DNA from: Rugalucina vietnamica
Lineage: Eukaryota > Mollusca > Bivalvia > Lucinida > Lucinidae
Length of the DNA stretch: 64,000 nt
Assembly (NCBI GenBank): GCA_964017185.1
Contig: OZ024874.1
Coordinates: forward strand, 49,008,856 to 49,072,855
Direction: 5' to 3'
Shown piece after piece: positions 10,701 through 24,000 of this stretch. The translations under genes were made by a program, and so were the position numbers. The notes beneath the pieces were generated by a model. That model was not told the DNA's origin, did not search any database, and saw nothing but the letters and a program-made list of their open reading frames with translations. Position 1 is the first letter of the stretch; each line of letters opens with the position of its first letter.

Positions 10701-11814
10701 TTACAGGGGGTACAACAGTATACATTTAGTGGTCATTTTTTTTTTTTTTTCATTCTTACGATGGTTGCTGTTATGAAGTCCTAACTGCAGTTTTGATATG
10801 AAGACCATATTTCATTTTTGTGAACAGGCTTATCAGAACCCTTTTAAAACTACTGGAAGGAAGTTGAGTGCTGCTTTATACCAGCAGTGCACATGTACCA
10901 TATAAAACCTGATTATTACGCATTAGGTCGGGCACTGGTTCACAATAGAATCATCAGTTTTTCAAAGCATGTTTAAAGCGTTCCATGCTGTATCTTATTT
11001 TCTATGCATCTTACTTTGGTGTCTGTTTCTGTAATTTTTCAACCTTTTGTACAATCCAATTTGAATAGCCATTTTCGGAAATAACTGCTCATCAGTAATG
11101 AATTAGATTTTTGGGTGTTTCCTATCTTGTTTTTCAGGATATGACCTTTTCTAATTGTGCGGGTTCCGGGGCATTGCTTTCTCTGTATACCTAGTATACA
11201 AGATTTATTAAATACACAAAACTGACTACTATTATTTATTAGGTTACACCCCCTGTATAATTGGCTTGTTAAATGGTATTGATTTATGAAAACATTTGTT
11301 TTCTGTCAAAATAAGCTCTAATGTGAGAAAACCTTTCTTCTTGGCCCAGACCTGATAGTTACAAGGCATGCTGTACAGCTTAAAAGCTACCATTGCACTG
11401 AGTTTATCTGATTGAGAAATATAAGAGTATAATAATACTTTCGTCACAGCAAAAGCGAGGAATCAGCTCCAGCACACCCCGATCTGTCCTTGTGATTTTG
11501 CACCGCTTTATAATACAATGTGTCTTGGCTTAATATTGATAGGGCAGTACCTCTTTTTAGCAACTGTGAATACAGATTATATTCTATAAACAGACGCTTA
11601 CATCTTATGAATCATTGGACATAAATTTGCATGCTAATTCGGAGCAACCTATTTGAGTTTGGCACTAGAGTATGGATATAAACTGGTAAATCTTTATCTA
11701 AAATTTCACTAACTGACTGATATAAACAGGGAATCAACAAACTTTTTATCCAAGAAACATTCCCCGAGTGCGCCGATAAATCAATGGCGGGACTCTACAG
11801 AACAACAACACGAC
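10546..11814. other. Unassigned AT-rich intergenic DNA
   Basis: Contains a 40-nt T run (about 10661-10699) followed by GTTACAGGGGG and a second T run at 10738-10750. No exon or repeat family was recognised. The only ORFs are short and cross low-complexity sequence. Confidence 0.4.
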
Positions 11815-12822
11815 GGTCCCGGGTCGTTTCGCCCGTGAGTTGTTTCGCCCGTGAGTCGTTTCGCCCGTGAGTCGTTTCGCCCTGGGTCGTTTCGCCCGTG
11901 AGTCGTTTCGCCCCTATTTGGTGAGTCGTTTCGCCCTTATTTTTCTACCATGCACAAATGTGTAATATGGTGCATTATTTGTTATTTATAACTTAATGAT
12001 ATGTCTTGGGCTGATCATGCACAACTGTCTTTTGGGTATATAATATATACTAAAGGGCTTTGAAAACGCCTCACTATAAATTGGTTGTGATGATGATTAT
12101 TTCTTTTAGAATACATGATATTTCGGCAAAAATAATTTCGAACAGAAAATACAATCAGCCTGCTTAAATTTCATACCAAAACAGGAACGTCAACGCCAGT
12201 GATTTACGTCATACAGTATGATTTCAATCGTTACCAAAAGTTCAACAAAAACGAATTATAAGGACGAAAAAATATTCACCAGGTCCAACATGATTTCTGA
12301 AAAGAAATACAAAAGCCAAGCAAATGCTGTTAGTTGACATTCAAATGCACTGAATCTGTGGTAATTACGTCACTTGAGCGTTTATGAAAGAAAATTGTAA
12401 TTTTTGCGTGTGAAATGAAATGAGTGCGAAAAAGTTTTCAAGCACAAAAAATAGGCACAGACTTGTGTAAAAATTGCTGTGTGTTTTGACCACTTTACGC
12501 TTGACGTCAGCGAAAAACGCTAGCCCCTTAAATGGCATTGTACGAAAGTCATTTTTTTTTATCATCGGAGTCATGATTTATTCTTTTACAATTTAACATT
12601 TAACATTTAACATTACAAGAATGTCGGCCATCGGTCACCGCCAAAGATAAAGCATTCACACATCGCTTTAATTGATAAATACGATTATTGTCACCTACGT
12701 GTGATTAAACGCGTCAACATATTAATGGATTATCACATTAATCAATTGACTTGGACAAATATCACACTTCTGTGAATTATTTGATTAGTTTAGCTGACTG
12801 TCGAAATACCAGAAATACCACG

Positions 12823-12825
<3 letters not shown>

Positions 12826-12870
<45 letters not shown>

Positions 12871-12927
12871 GTCATTTTTACTTCCTTCTTCCCTTCCTTC
12901 CTTCCTTCCTTCCTTCCTTCCTTCCTT
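12826..12927. repeat. (ATCT)n and (CTTC)n microsatellites
   Basis: ATCT units to 12870, then CTTC units from 12881, inside element A just left of a nested element. The open frame across them (YLSIYLSI, PSFLPSFL) is an artefact. Confidence 0.95.
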
Positions 12928-13325
12928 TTGTATGATCTTTCTACAACATTAAAATCCACAGAAGCGGAAGCGCTAAAATGTTTAAGTATACAGTCAGTAG
13001 ACATAATTGTTCGTCACTTTCGGAAAACTCCGTAGACTTCAATGTATTTTCATGTTCACAAGAAAAATTACCCTGCTTCTCCTGTTCAACATATTTTCAT
13101 GTTTTTGATCTCATTTGAAAGGTAAATGAATAATGCAATAAACAAAGGTTTTTTCATTCAACTCCATGCATGCGTTTTCAAGCTGCATTTTTTTTTAAAT
13201 TGTGGAAAATTTTTGACCATTTTTTGGCAACGTCACCATTGACGTCAATGGGAAAATGGCTTTTTCAAAAAAATGCATTAAACTTTAAGCTCTTGTAATT
13301 CAAACAAGCAAATTCAGAGAATTTA

Positions 13326-14418
13326 TGTCCCCCGCCTTAATTGTTTAGTTACACAAATATATCTGACAATAATGTATATCCAAATCACATGCATTTACTT
13401 CATGTCACAGTGTCAAACATTAATCTGAGGATTATATTCAAACCACATGCAAATCTTCAAATCATGGTCAGGACATCTGTACAGTTTGAAAAGAATCAGA
13501 ATAAAACTGAGGGAGGAGTTTGCACACAAGGTACACAATGTCCATTCACTTTAATTGTATAAATGCCTGAAAAACGACTAAGTTCAAATTGCGAAAAAGT
13601 GTCAAAAATTAACCTGAGGATTATATCCAAAGCACATGCATATCTTCAAAGCATCATCAAGACATCTGTAAAGTTTCAAAAGAATCTGAATTAAAAACTG
13701 AAGGAGGAGTTGCGCACACAAGGCACCCACTGTCCATTCACTTTCATTGTCAAAATACCGAAAAACGACTAAGTTCAATTTGCAAAAAAAAGTGTCAAAC
13801 CACATGCACATCTTCAAAGTATGATGAAGACATCTGTAAAGTTTCAAAATAATCGGAATAAAACTGTAGGAGGAGTTGCGCACACAAGGTACCCTTTGTC
13901 TATTCACTTTCATTATCAAAATGCCCGAAAAATGACTAAGTTCAAATTGCAAAAAAGTGTCAAAAATTAATCTGAGGATTATATCCAAACCACATGCACA
14001 TCTTCAAAGCATGATGAAGACATCTGTAAAGTTTCAAAAGAATTGGAATAAAACTGTAGGAGGAGTTGCGCACACAAGGTACCCACTGTCTATTCACTTT
14101 CATTATCAAAATGCCCGAAAAATGACTAAGTTCAAATTGCGAAAAAAGTGTCAAAAATTAATCTGAGGATTATATCCAAACCACATGCACATCTTCAAAG
14201 CATGCTGAAGACATCTGTAAAGTTTCAAAAGAATCGGAATAAAGTTGTAGGAGGAGTTGCGCACACAAGGTACATACTCCTATAGGGGGACGGAAGGACG
14301 GACGGAAGGACGGACGGACGGACGGACGGACGGAAGGACGGACGGACGGAAGGACGGACGGAAGGACGGAAAGCCAAAAACTATGTCCCTCCGCTTTTCT
14401 TCGAAAAGGCGGGGGACA
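13326..14418. repeat. Pearl/HINE-like tandem array (about 180-bp units)
   Basis: Inverted 11-bp ends TGTCCCCCGCC and GGCGGGGGACA enclose about five units of roughly 175-190 bp. Each unit has CCACATGCACATCTTCAAAG, AGGAGGAGTTGCGCACACAAG and AAAATGCCCGAAAAATGAC. A (GGACGGAC)n stretch at 14287-14371 precedes the right end. The layout (core array plus microsatellite near one end) resembles bivalve pearl elements, thought to be non-autonomous Helentron derivatives. The same unit, inverted, forms 21921-22779. Confidence 0.75.
14286..14371. repeat. (GGACGGAC/GGAAGGAC)n microsatellite
   Basis: A run of GGAC and GGAA tetramers at the right end of the pearl-like array. Open frames through it (GRTDGRTD, RPSVRPSV) are artefacts. 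Confidence 0.95.
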
Positions 14419-14699
14419 ATATGCAATGTTGAAATTCATCAAATGACCTTTGTATATTGCTTCATTCATTTTACTTTCAAATGACACCAAAATCATAAAA
14501 ATATGACGACCAGAAGAGGCTGAATATTTTTTTTGTAAACATGAAAATACAATAAAGTCTATGGAGTTTCCGAAAGTGACGAACAATTATGTCTATTGAC
14601 TGTATGCTCTTTTAACAAGATATGTCAAGATACTAATTTTAACCAAACCTACCTACCTATCTACATGTACCTACCTATCCACATCATCAACAATAGCAA

Positions 14700-14716
14700 T
14701 ATCAACAACAACAACT

Positions 14717-14752
<36 letters not shown>

Positions 14753-14816
14753 GCAACAACAACAATAATAATTATAATAATAATAATAATAATAATAATG
14801 ATAATAATAATAATAA
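14700..14816. repeat. (CAA)n-(TAA)n microsatellite
   Basis: A CAA run changes to an AAT run directly inside the right end of element A. The Asn-rich ORF 14596-14952 comes from it and runs on into the GGGCGAAACG repeats; it is not a gene. Confidence 0.95.
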
Positions 14817-14942
14817 TGGGCGAAACAACTCACGGGCGAAACAACTCACGGGCGAAACGACCCACCTAATAAGGGCGAAACGACCCACCCATAAAACCAG
14901 GGCGAACGACTCAGGGCGAAACGACCCGGCGAAACGACCCGG

Positions 14943-15043
14943 ATTCCGATGACCGAAACGGCTTGATTAAGCAGCGGCGTGAGCAAATTTGTAAACAAGT
15001 GTGCCATCGGCAGAAAATCTATGGAAAAAGTGATCGAGGAAAA
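14943..15043 (+). promoter_or_regulatory. Probable MRPS6 promoter / 5' UTR
   Basis: Only about 100 bp separate the right end of element A from the MRPS6 ATG, so the core promoter and 5' UTR must lie here or inside the element. The stretch is moderately GC-rich (AAGCAGCGGCGTGAGC), with no TATA box. Confidence 0.4.
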
Positions 15044-18000
15044 ATGCCTCCGTACGAGCTGTCTGTGATTGTTCGATCTGCGTTACAAAGAGTAAGCAAA
15101 ATAAATTGATATAACATTTCGCTAATCTCTAGATGAAATGAGAATTGTTGTTGCAAACTCAAAGAAATAAAGGTCACCCTCAAGCTATTCTGCGGCACAG
15201 AAATTCGTACCCCACTGATATTCGATAATGGCGGTCAGTCTTATTACCCCAGGACGCCCCAAAATACCGGAGGACACCCCAAGACGCACCAGGACACCCC
15301 AGGACTCATTTTTTATGTAGTAAATACACATGAAAAATGCTTTACAGACAATAAAAATGTTAAATATGAACAGATTTTTGGGTACTTCTTCTCAATGAAA
15401 GCGATTTCAGGTACATAACTTATAAAATTGTACCATTTTGTCATACAATTATTATCGATTTTTGTAGTACCCCAGGACTCATTTTGTGTTACCCCAGGAC
15501 TCATTTTTATAAAACAGGACACATGGAACTGTTTCATAAATCATGAAAATAGTTAAATGTGAACATGTTTTAGGTACTTCTTCTCGAATATAGGTACAAA
15601 ACTCATTTTAATTGTACTATTAAAAATAGGAATGTATAATAAGGTCATACATAGGTTATCGCATTCGATTTTGAAAGAGCACCCCAGGACACATTTATTG
15701 TTTCTCTCGCATATTTACATTTGGTCTCACAACCATATAGATATCGTGTTAAGTTAAAGGACCAGGATAAAATACCAAAAAAAAAAACAAAAAAAAAAAA
15801 AAAAAAAAAAAAAGAACAACAAACTACGAAAGACAGCATTACAGTGCCAAGATAACCAAGTGAAAGTGTAAAAGCAATGAAATATATACAGACAAAAAAT
15901 ATTGGTTGCAATAGGCTGCAGGGGTATCAGGTTACATTCGTCCAAACATCTGTAAGTTCGTTGGTCGACCAGTATTTTTTTTTTTCTTTCCTTTTCAAAC
16001 GCTTATGCATAAGGGCTGTGGCAAGATAAAATGGACAAAAAGTGTTTCCTGGGTGTCAATTTTTCAACTTGTTCAAATCATCATCTCTTTAGCACTATGT
16101 TATAGTCGAATCACTGCCATAACCAGAAATGGTAATGAGAAGATAACTTTTTGCCATATTTGCTGACAGTGTCCTTTTTTCGAGATGAACCCCTGAAAAC
16201 TCTGCGGACGCTACAACCACCTTTTAAAGCCAATAACTGAAAGAATGAAAACTGTGTTGTTTGTCTTTTCATGTTTTATTATAAGTTTAGTCCTTCATCC
16301 AAAAAACAAACATGGACCAAAGTTGCTTTGAATTTGCTTATGTATTTAATTTCCACATATTTTGAAGTACTGTATCAAAGTAACATTTTTTATAGGTTTT
16401 TTTTAGGTTAGTTCTGAGAGAAGTGAATGGAAACATCTGTCCTACTCAAGGATGTGTTGTTGGTATTGTTTTCTCTGACATACAACCCAAACCTTTCCAA
16501 AAGATATTGGGCATTTTTTTTTGTAAAGCATTACAGTCAGCTCTTCGGATGATACAAATGCTCTTCTGACGATACACAATGCTCTTCGGATGATACACAA
16601 TGCTCTTCGGATGATACAGCTTTTGAATCAATTTCATGATTTTTTCATAATTTACACCATAAAGCTACTTGATAGATATCTTACATTATTACAAAAGCTT
16701 CTTTTTTCCATTTTAATCTCTCTTAAAATTGTAAGTGAACTCTTCGGACGATACAAAGAACTCTTCGGATGATACAATTCAAGAGCTGTATCGTCCGAAG
16801 AGTACTATGTATCGTCCGAAGAGCTCTTCGGATGATACAAACCCAAGAATAATGTAGATTTTAATACATGCATCTATTATTTAAATAAAACCAAAGCATA
16901 ACAGTGATCACTCATATGTTTCCTAATTCATCACTGCATATTAATTTTATATGAATTTTTGACTGTGTCCTAAGAATGAGCTTAGGAAGCCGAATTTCTA
17001 AAAATCATTTTTTTTCAAAGTTCAGCATACTATGATAGAAGAGTTTTGGCTTACAAATCATCACATCTTAATTTGTGAAAAGCTTAGGTAAAAAAACAAA
17101 ATAGAGAAACAGAGAACAAACTCACAGATCAACATTTTGTGAAAAGCACTCTTCGGATGATACAAAAATTTGTTTCGGACACATATCGGCAACAATGTTT
17201 TCCTAAGGTTTACACAGAGCAAAAAAATTTCCTTGTGTCCTTATACTGTTTTTCATCAACCATTAAAAAAAGGTAATATGAACTGTTTGTAACTTTGTGC
17301 GTAAGAAAAAATAGCCACTCTTCGGATGATACAGACCGTTTCGGACACCCTAAAAAATAGCATTTAAAAAGTGATATCAATTTTCCTCTTAGTAGTCAGC
17401 TTTCCAAAGCCTGAAGTATAAAAAAAGACATGTCATGACTATTACATACCACAGTTTCAATTACACAATCCATATATTTGGTATTTTTATAATGGTTTAT
17501 AAAAAGCTATCAAATTTTGAAAATCTTTTTGTAACATCCGACCACAAATGTTCAAACGTTTGTCATACGAGCATCAGTTGCCATAAAATTATGAACAATA
17601 TATCAAAACAAACGTCAGTAATATCTCCAGGTTATAAAGCTATATATATGCTGCTTTGGAGCTAGATAAGGGTTAAAAAATGCAAATGAAATTTGTTGAA
17701 AATATACAGGAAACATTGTACACTCAAACTTTAGCCATTTTAAGGCATTTATTTCGATATTTCATCGCAGTCACTAAATCAAAATTATTGGATTTGTCTT
17801 TCCAGTTTGCTACAACCATGTACCACTATCTGAGGCATAAACTGCATCTATATCTCAAAGCATTGTTTTTGTACATATGAAAAGGTTGAAATGACCATTT
17901 TATCTTGCCACAGCCCATAATTGTTAAATTCAAGGCAATAATGTATAATTGCCACCAATTTAAGACCCGCTTGACCGCGCACTGATTGATAATTAAAGAA

Positions 18001-21000
18001 GATTAGTGTCGTTAACAGAGGTGTCAAAGTCTGTTTTTCACACCTTCAGGGACTCTATCTATCGAGCGGCGCACGCTACTGTTATCATATATATCACGAG
18101 ATTAAAGTCTCTGGTTTTCAAGAAACAAAGTAAAAGAAAGAAAGAATAAATGAATAAAATATAAATGTTTGATCCTTTGGAAGCAGTAAAAGCATTCCAA
18201 GGGAGAAAGTATGGACTATATTGCGCAATTTCGGGTAATGAACCCTCATCAGTAGCCCTTTTAAATCCGGCAACGAAAGCCAGACTTCTGCACCGTAATT
18301 TCGAAAAATTTACACGAGAAGTCTAAATCAAAGACACATTCCAAAACGGGGTCAAATATTTTAAACATTGCTTAGAAGTATGTTTCTAAACGTGAATGTT
18401 TTGAACGCTCTGAATATCTTTACTGATCTCAAAGGACCTAAATGAAATTATAATCTGCACTATGGATGATGTACGGGGAGACTTTTTAGGGCCGCCACAC
18501 GGCACAGCACCAGCTGCAGTAATAGCAAATAAAATATAAATGTTTAATGTTTGAAGCATTATTTCGATTATAGATTATATCAGACATATTTGTTTTTTAT
18601 TTCTTTAATCAATCAATGATTTCAGGGATGTAGTATTGAAATTACTGATAAAATCTCAGTGAAAGCTGATTAACGTCAATGTTTGAGTTAATCAAATCAC
18701 CTTGCATTTCGTTCACTCGTTGACAACTGAATAAAATTCAACTGTCACTTGTATGCATATTTAAAGAGGCACAAAATCCGTATTTTCATTCTACTTCAAG
18801 ATGCCGTTGACAATCGCATTGTACGGTGATAGTTACGTCTCCAGACTAAAGAATTTCTGCGATGCTGAGTTGCGAGTCCCTGCCAATGTATGCTGGTTCG
18901 AAAAAGTTGGCGCTCGCTCCGACTTTCTCGACAAAAAGGGTAAATTCGACGTGGCAGCCAAGGCCAACTACGACCGAGTGAAGACGTTGAGACCGGATGA
19001 TTCTAGTATGACATATATGTTATACAGCATGGTTTTACCATCGCTACACTTCGTACGGTGCATGGCTGTTATATTAGAATACATTAGTATGACACTAGCT
19101 ATGTAGTAATTCTGTTGATAAGATTGTTAGAGATTTTTTATTGTCTGTAATGCTGTGCGGTACCAGCTGGAAACTAAGGATAAAATTTTATCTTTAGGTG
19201 ATGAATACAATGCAGTGATAAACCATTAAGAGTGATACACTTCACTGCAATAGTATACTAGTATAATCATACTGAAACAAAACCTTAGATATACAATGAC
19301 ATCCATACTGATATAAAACCTTACCGAAACAAAGTCTTGTGAAAATAGAAACAGACCAAAAAATGTTCTAAGCACTAAAATAAAGTTATAAAAAGGTATA
19401 AACTGTTTATTGGCATATAAAAAGAACCGTCCTGGGGTGTCCTGGTGCGTCTTGGGGTGTCCTCCGGTGGTTTGGGGCGTCCTGGGGTAATAAGACCGAC
19501 CCCGATAATGGTGACTCACCCGTTAACCAGGTCAGAGAAACTCATGAAACCACATAATTATGTCAAAGGATAGAAGTTCTGTCCTTTGACATATCTGACT
19601 ATCTGCCGATCGACAAATACATGCTGTTTCAAAAGTTGTTTTCATGAGAAAAACATGCAAATCAACAAAACCACATTGAGATAGGGCACGCCGGGATGAC
19701 GTCATACAGGTAAGTTTGTTCATTGGTAGAGGTACATTACTCGGCGTTTATCGCTATATATATATAGATGCCTTACCAAATTTGGAGCGCAAAATACGGA
19801 ATAAAATAAGTTTTTTTCATCAAAACATTGGATAGTCTAATAGATTTATTCAATCCTAGGTAAGGAATTCGTATTATTTGGTCATTTTATGATTTTATTA
19901 GCGTATAAAAGTAGTTAACGCATAGCGATAATGACCAAGGTTACCACCTCCACCGAATGAAGAAAATAGCGGGAAAGGCGACCAATATTGATTTCTTTTC
20001 ACGGAAGAGTGCCTTGCCAACCTGCCCTAGGCTATAGATGTTGAAATCATTAATTTTCAATAGTACCTACCGTTTAGTGCAGATCTGCAGTGCGTAGATT
20101 AGTGTATTTACTAAAAAGTCCAGCAGTCATATTTTGCTGTTACACTCTGGATCTGCGATCACCTTCTTCATGTGAAAATTGTGATAAAATTTCCAGGTAT
20201 CTGCCGTTTCATAGATAGGTACAATCTGTCAAACGACAGAATATCTGTCTTTTGACATAATTATGTCGTTTTATGAGTTTTTTAGACCTGTTAACCTTGG
20301 TATACCCTTAACCGGTGTAAAAAGCAAATGGGCTATATTTCATATGTCTTTCTGTTCATGGTTGTAGTTTGTTCAGGCAATAGACACGATGAATTGCTGC
20401 AAGTCACAACACTATTACCGACCATCTTTGTCATTTAGTCATCTCACAATCACGTGTCCTATTAAAAATAGTGTATTTTCATGGTTTTTGGTGCTTTCAG
20501 AAACCCCACACTATCATTGCCTTGCCATTGTAAGATAAAGCTTATTAACTCACCTCTCCAATAAAATGGATTGTTTTTCCATCAAGCACAGCATGCAAAA
20601 TCCCAAGTGCGTTCCTTTACCAGAATGGACTGGAATGGACTACCGGAATGGACATTATACTATGGCTTTGGATGCTTTAGATGTATTTTATCTGGATAAA
20701 ATATACTTCTGTAGACATATGAATAGTTTGCATAAGTTAAAATTCATCTCGATATAGCAAAATTGACTTCCCAGGGTGGTTAGGGTAGCTGAGTGGTGGG
20801 GTCCGGGGTAGGGCCCCTGTTCAGAGGCTTTTTTGATTGAAATATATAGAGATCACCAGTGATTGACAGGGATTTTTTTTTTCGGGTGTCTCAGGGGCCG
20901 AAATAAGGCCCCATTCCCAATGAGATTTAGGATAAATTTTTCCCAATTTGTAGAGAAAAATTCCCAATCACACAGGGTTCGAAAAACCCGGGTATTAAAC

Positions 21001-24000
21001 CATAAAACCCAACCCAGTGCGTTTCTGCGGGTAAACCTGTATACCCACTGGGTAGCGGGTAGTGACCAGTATTAGAAATTTTATGATCTTTATATCTAAT
21101 GATGATACTCGAGTATTGAGCAAGGTATTAAGGCATTTTAGAAATGAATGTACAAGTAACAAGACATTTGAATTTATCTCATTTGAATAACCTATTTAGT
21201 TTGTGTGAAGCAAATCTAACCAAGCTGGCAAGATTGTATTAGGGGTGTTTAACGATTAGACAGAATTGAAAAGATACAGAGGTTTTAACTTCTCGTTGAG
21301 TTTTTTTGTTGTTGTTACTAAATGGCTGAACGACATGCACAGAAGAAAGACTTGGTCTGTGACAGACTTATGATAAGAGAATGGTGAAACATATTTCTAC
21401 TGCCATAAAAATAATCAGATTAATCTAGCTAAGTCACATGTTACCTATAATTCATCATTACTACCATGCCAGATGTCATTACAGCTAGACATACAAGGCA
21501 GTCAACTAAATGATTTTTACTGCATACATGGTATGCACAGGTCTGAATTTTTTATGCGTACACACTACATAGTGAAAATCGTGCGTACATACGCAGTATG
21601 CATCGTTATCTACATCGCTGGAAGATAGTATGACAGTGGTGATAAATTTCCAATGTCACATGATGAAAAGTGATGTTCCTACTTTACACCAAATAAAACA
21701 AACATGGTATCAACTTTAGGGGTGTATCGACTTTACGGGTCTGAACGCTACTTTATTTGGATATTATTTGCTCATTAAATTGTAAAGGGGAACTCACATT
21801 GCGAGGATATTCGAATACTGAGGGAGGCAGTTACTGCAGATGATGATGTACTTTGATCCATGCAGTTTATTCCGTAGAGGAGAGGATAATGGTACATTGC
21901 CCAGTTGTGTTTATTTTTTTTATGCCCCCAACTTCGGAAGAAGTTGAGGGGGCATATTGGTTTGGGTCTGTCCGTCCAGTCCAGTGCAGTGCAGTGGTGT
22001 GCAGTCAGTCTGTGATGCGTGAGTAAGGCTTAGCACTCAGTCAGGAACCGTTAGAGCTAGGATCTTGAAATTTGGTATGTAGTTTGTATATGAAAATTAA
22101 GAGGACCCATATTTTTTCTTTCAGGTAAATTCAAGGGGCTAGGGGCCCATTCTGCGAGAGTTATTTGCCTTTTTAATTCTTGATAAAGTGAATAGATAGT
22201 GGCTACCTTGTGTGCACAACTCATCCTACAGTTTAATTCTGATTCTCTTGAAACTGTACAGATGTTGTGACCATGCTTTGAAGATATGCATGTGGTTTGG
22301 AAATAATCCTCAGATTAGTTTTTGTCACTTTTTTCGCAATTTGAATTTGCCATTTTTCGGGCATTTTGACAATGAAAGTGAATGGGCAGTGGGTACCTTG
22401 TGTGCACAACTCCTCCTACAGTTTCATGCCAATTCATTTAAAACTTTACATGTGTTATGGGCATGGTCTGAAGATATGCATGTGGTTTGGATATAATCCT
22501 TGGATTATTTTTTTGTCATTTTTTTTTACAATTTGAACTTAGTCATTTTTGGGGGCATTTTAGTAAATGGATAGAGGGTACCTTGTGTGCGCAACTCCTC
22601 TTACAATTTAATACCGATACTTTTGAAACTTTGCAGACATTGTGACCATGCTTTGAAGATATGTATGTGGTTGGGATATACTCCTCAGATTAATTTTTGT
22701 CACTTTTTTTTACAATTTGAACTTAGTCATTTTTTGGACATTTTTACATCTTGAAAGTGATTTACCAGTTGGGGGCATAGTGTTTCATAAACACATTTTC
22801 TAGTTTGTTTGTGTTTTTATAGCCCCGCTTTGAAAAAGTGGGGGCTATACTGGATTCACCCTGTCCTTCCTTAGTTCCGTCATTCCATTTTATACCTCAC
22901 ATAACTTGAGAACCAGTTGTTAGACTTTAACCAAATTTGGCATATGCATCAATATTGACAATATCTACTTATGTGTAAATGCATGTCAGTTTCCCCAAAT
23001 TTGCAGAAGAGTTATTATAGCCCCGCTTTGAAAAAGTGGGGGCTATACTGGATTCACCCTGTCCTTCCGTTGTTCTGTCCTTCCGTTATTCTGTTATTCT
23101 GTCCTTCCGACATTTTTGTTTCCGTTCATTATCTTGAGAATGGCTTGACAGAATCTGACCAAATTTTGCATACACATTAACATTGACAAGACCTAGCTTT
23201 GGATTGTAACCCGTCATTTTTTGAAAAATTTTGAAGGAGTTACGGCCCTTGATTGACATCAGAATTTCGTTTCTGCTTTATATCTTGAAAACGAATTGAC
23301 AGAATCCGACCAAATTTTGTATGCACATCAACATTGACAAAATCTAGCTTTGGATTGTTACCCGTCATTTTTCGCAAAATTTTGACGGAGTTACGACCCT
23401 TGATTGACGTCAGAATTTCGTTTCCGCTAAATAGCTTGAGAACGAATTGACAGAATCTGACCAAATTTTGTATGCTCATCAACATTGACAAGATCTAGCT
23501 TGGGATTGTTACCTGTAATTTTTCGCAAAATTTTGAAGGAATAACGGCCCTTGATTGGCTTCAGAATTTGGTTTCCGCTCAATATCTTGAGAATGAATTG
23601 ACAGAATCCGTCCAATTTTTTTATGCGCATCATCATTGACAAGATCTAGCTTGGGATTGTTACCCGTCATTTTTCGCAAAGTTTTGACGGAGTTATTGTC
23701 CTTTATTGAGGTCAGATTTTTGTTTCCGCTCAATATCTTCAGAACGGATTGACATAATCAGACCAAATTTTGTATGCGCATCAATATTGAGGAGATCTAG
23801 CTTGTGATAGTTACCTGTCATTGTTTTTTTTTTTTTACCCTGCAAAAAAGCTGAGAAGCAGGGCTATAGTCAGATTCTCTGACAATTCTAGTTTTAATAA
23901 AAAACACTAATAAATACAATGTGACTTATTAATCTGACGGCCAGTCATTTGTTTTCATCCCCCAGCCCTCCCCCAATGGCTGGAGAAGAGAGAAGCAATG

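Larger units (their letters stand above)
12988..14605. mobile_element. Nested TIR element with about 80-bp inverted ends, inside element A
   Basis: The left end ATACAGTCAGTAGACATAAT and following TTGTTCGTCACTTTCGGAAA match, inverted, the right end ...TTTCCGAAAGTGACGAACAA and TTATGTCTATTGACTGTAT. Similarity continues through TTTTCATGTT for about 80 bp. Its interior is largely the pearl-like array at 13326-14418. No coding capacity. Confidence 0.8.
11819..14942. mobile_element. TIR element A: ends built of iterated GTCGTTTCGCCC
   Basis: The left end (11819-11940) has seven copies of GTCGTTTCGCCC or a one-base variant, most separated by GTGA. The right end (14820-14942) has seven copies in inverse orientation (GGGCGAAACGAC). 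The outermost 15 bp, CCGGGTCGTTTCGCC, are perfectly inverted. The interior carries two nested elements and microsatellites and no transposase. Exact ends and target duplication are not resolved. The right end lies about 100 bp upstream of the MRPS6 start codon. Confidence 0.8.
15232..19502. mobile_element. TIR element B: iterated ACCCCAGGAC ends, 9-bp target duplication
   Basis: Left TIR CGGTCAGTCTTATTACCCCA and right TIR (inverse) GGGTCGGTCTTATTACCCCA stay aligned for about 75 bp. They include repeats of ACCCCAGGAC and GGAGGACACCCC, and more subterminal copies lie at 15470-15510 and 15680. CGATAATGG flanks both ends (15223-15231, 19503-19511), a 9-bp target duplication of the size usual for MULEs. 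The 4271-bp body holds element D and an SGNH-like ORF fragment; no transposase was recognised. It lies in MRPS6 intron 1, 140 bp after exon 1. Confidence 0.88.

Noticed and set aside
13602..13988. 128-codon - strand ORF with repeated HFSGILIMKVNRQ-type segments
   Set aside because: Translation of the pearl-like tandem units; the same peptide recurs in each unit and in the inverse array at 22212.
14596..14952. 118-codon Asn-rich ORF
   Set aside because: Translation of (CAA)n/(AAT)n followed by the GGGCGAAACG iterated terminus of element A.
16541..17335. CRISPR-like array of CTCTTCGGATGATACA
   Set aside because: Spacing is irregular, both orientations occur, there are no cas genes, and the DNA is eukaryotic; it is an internal repeat of element D.
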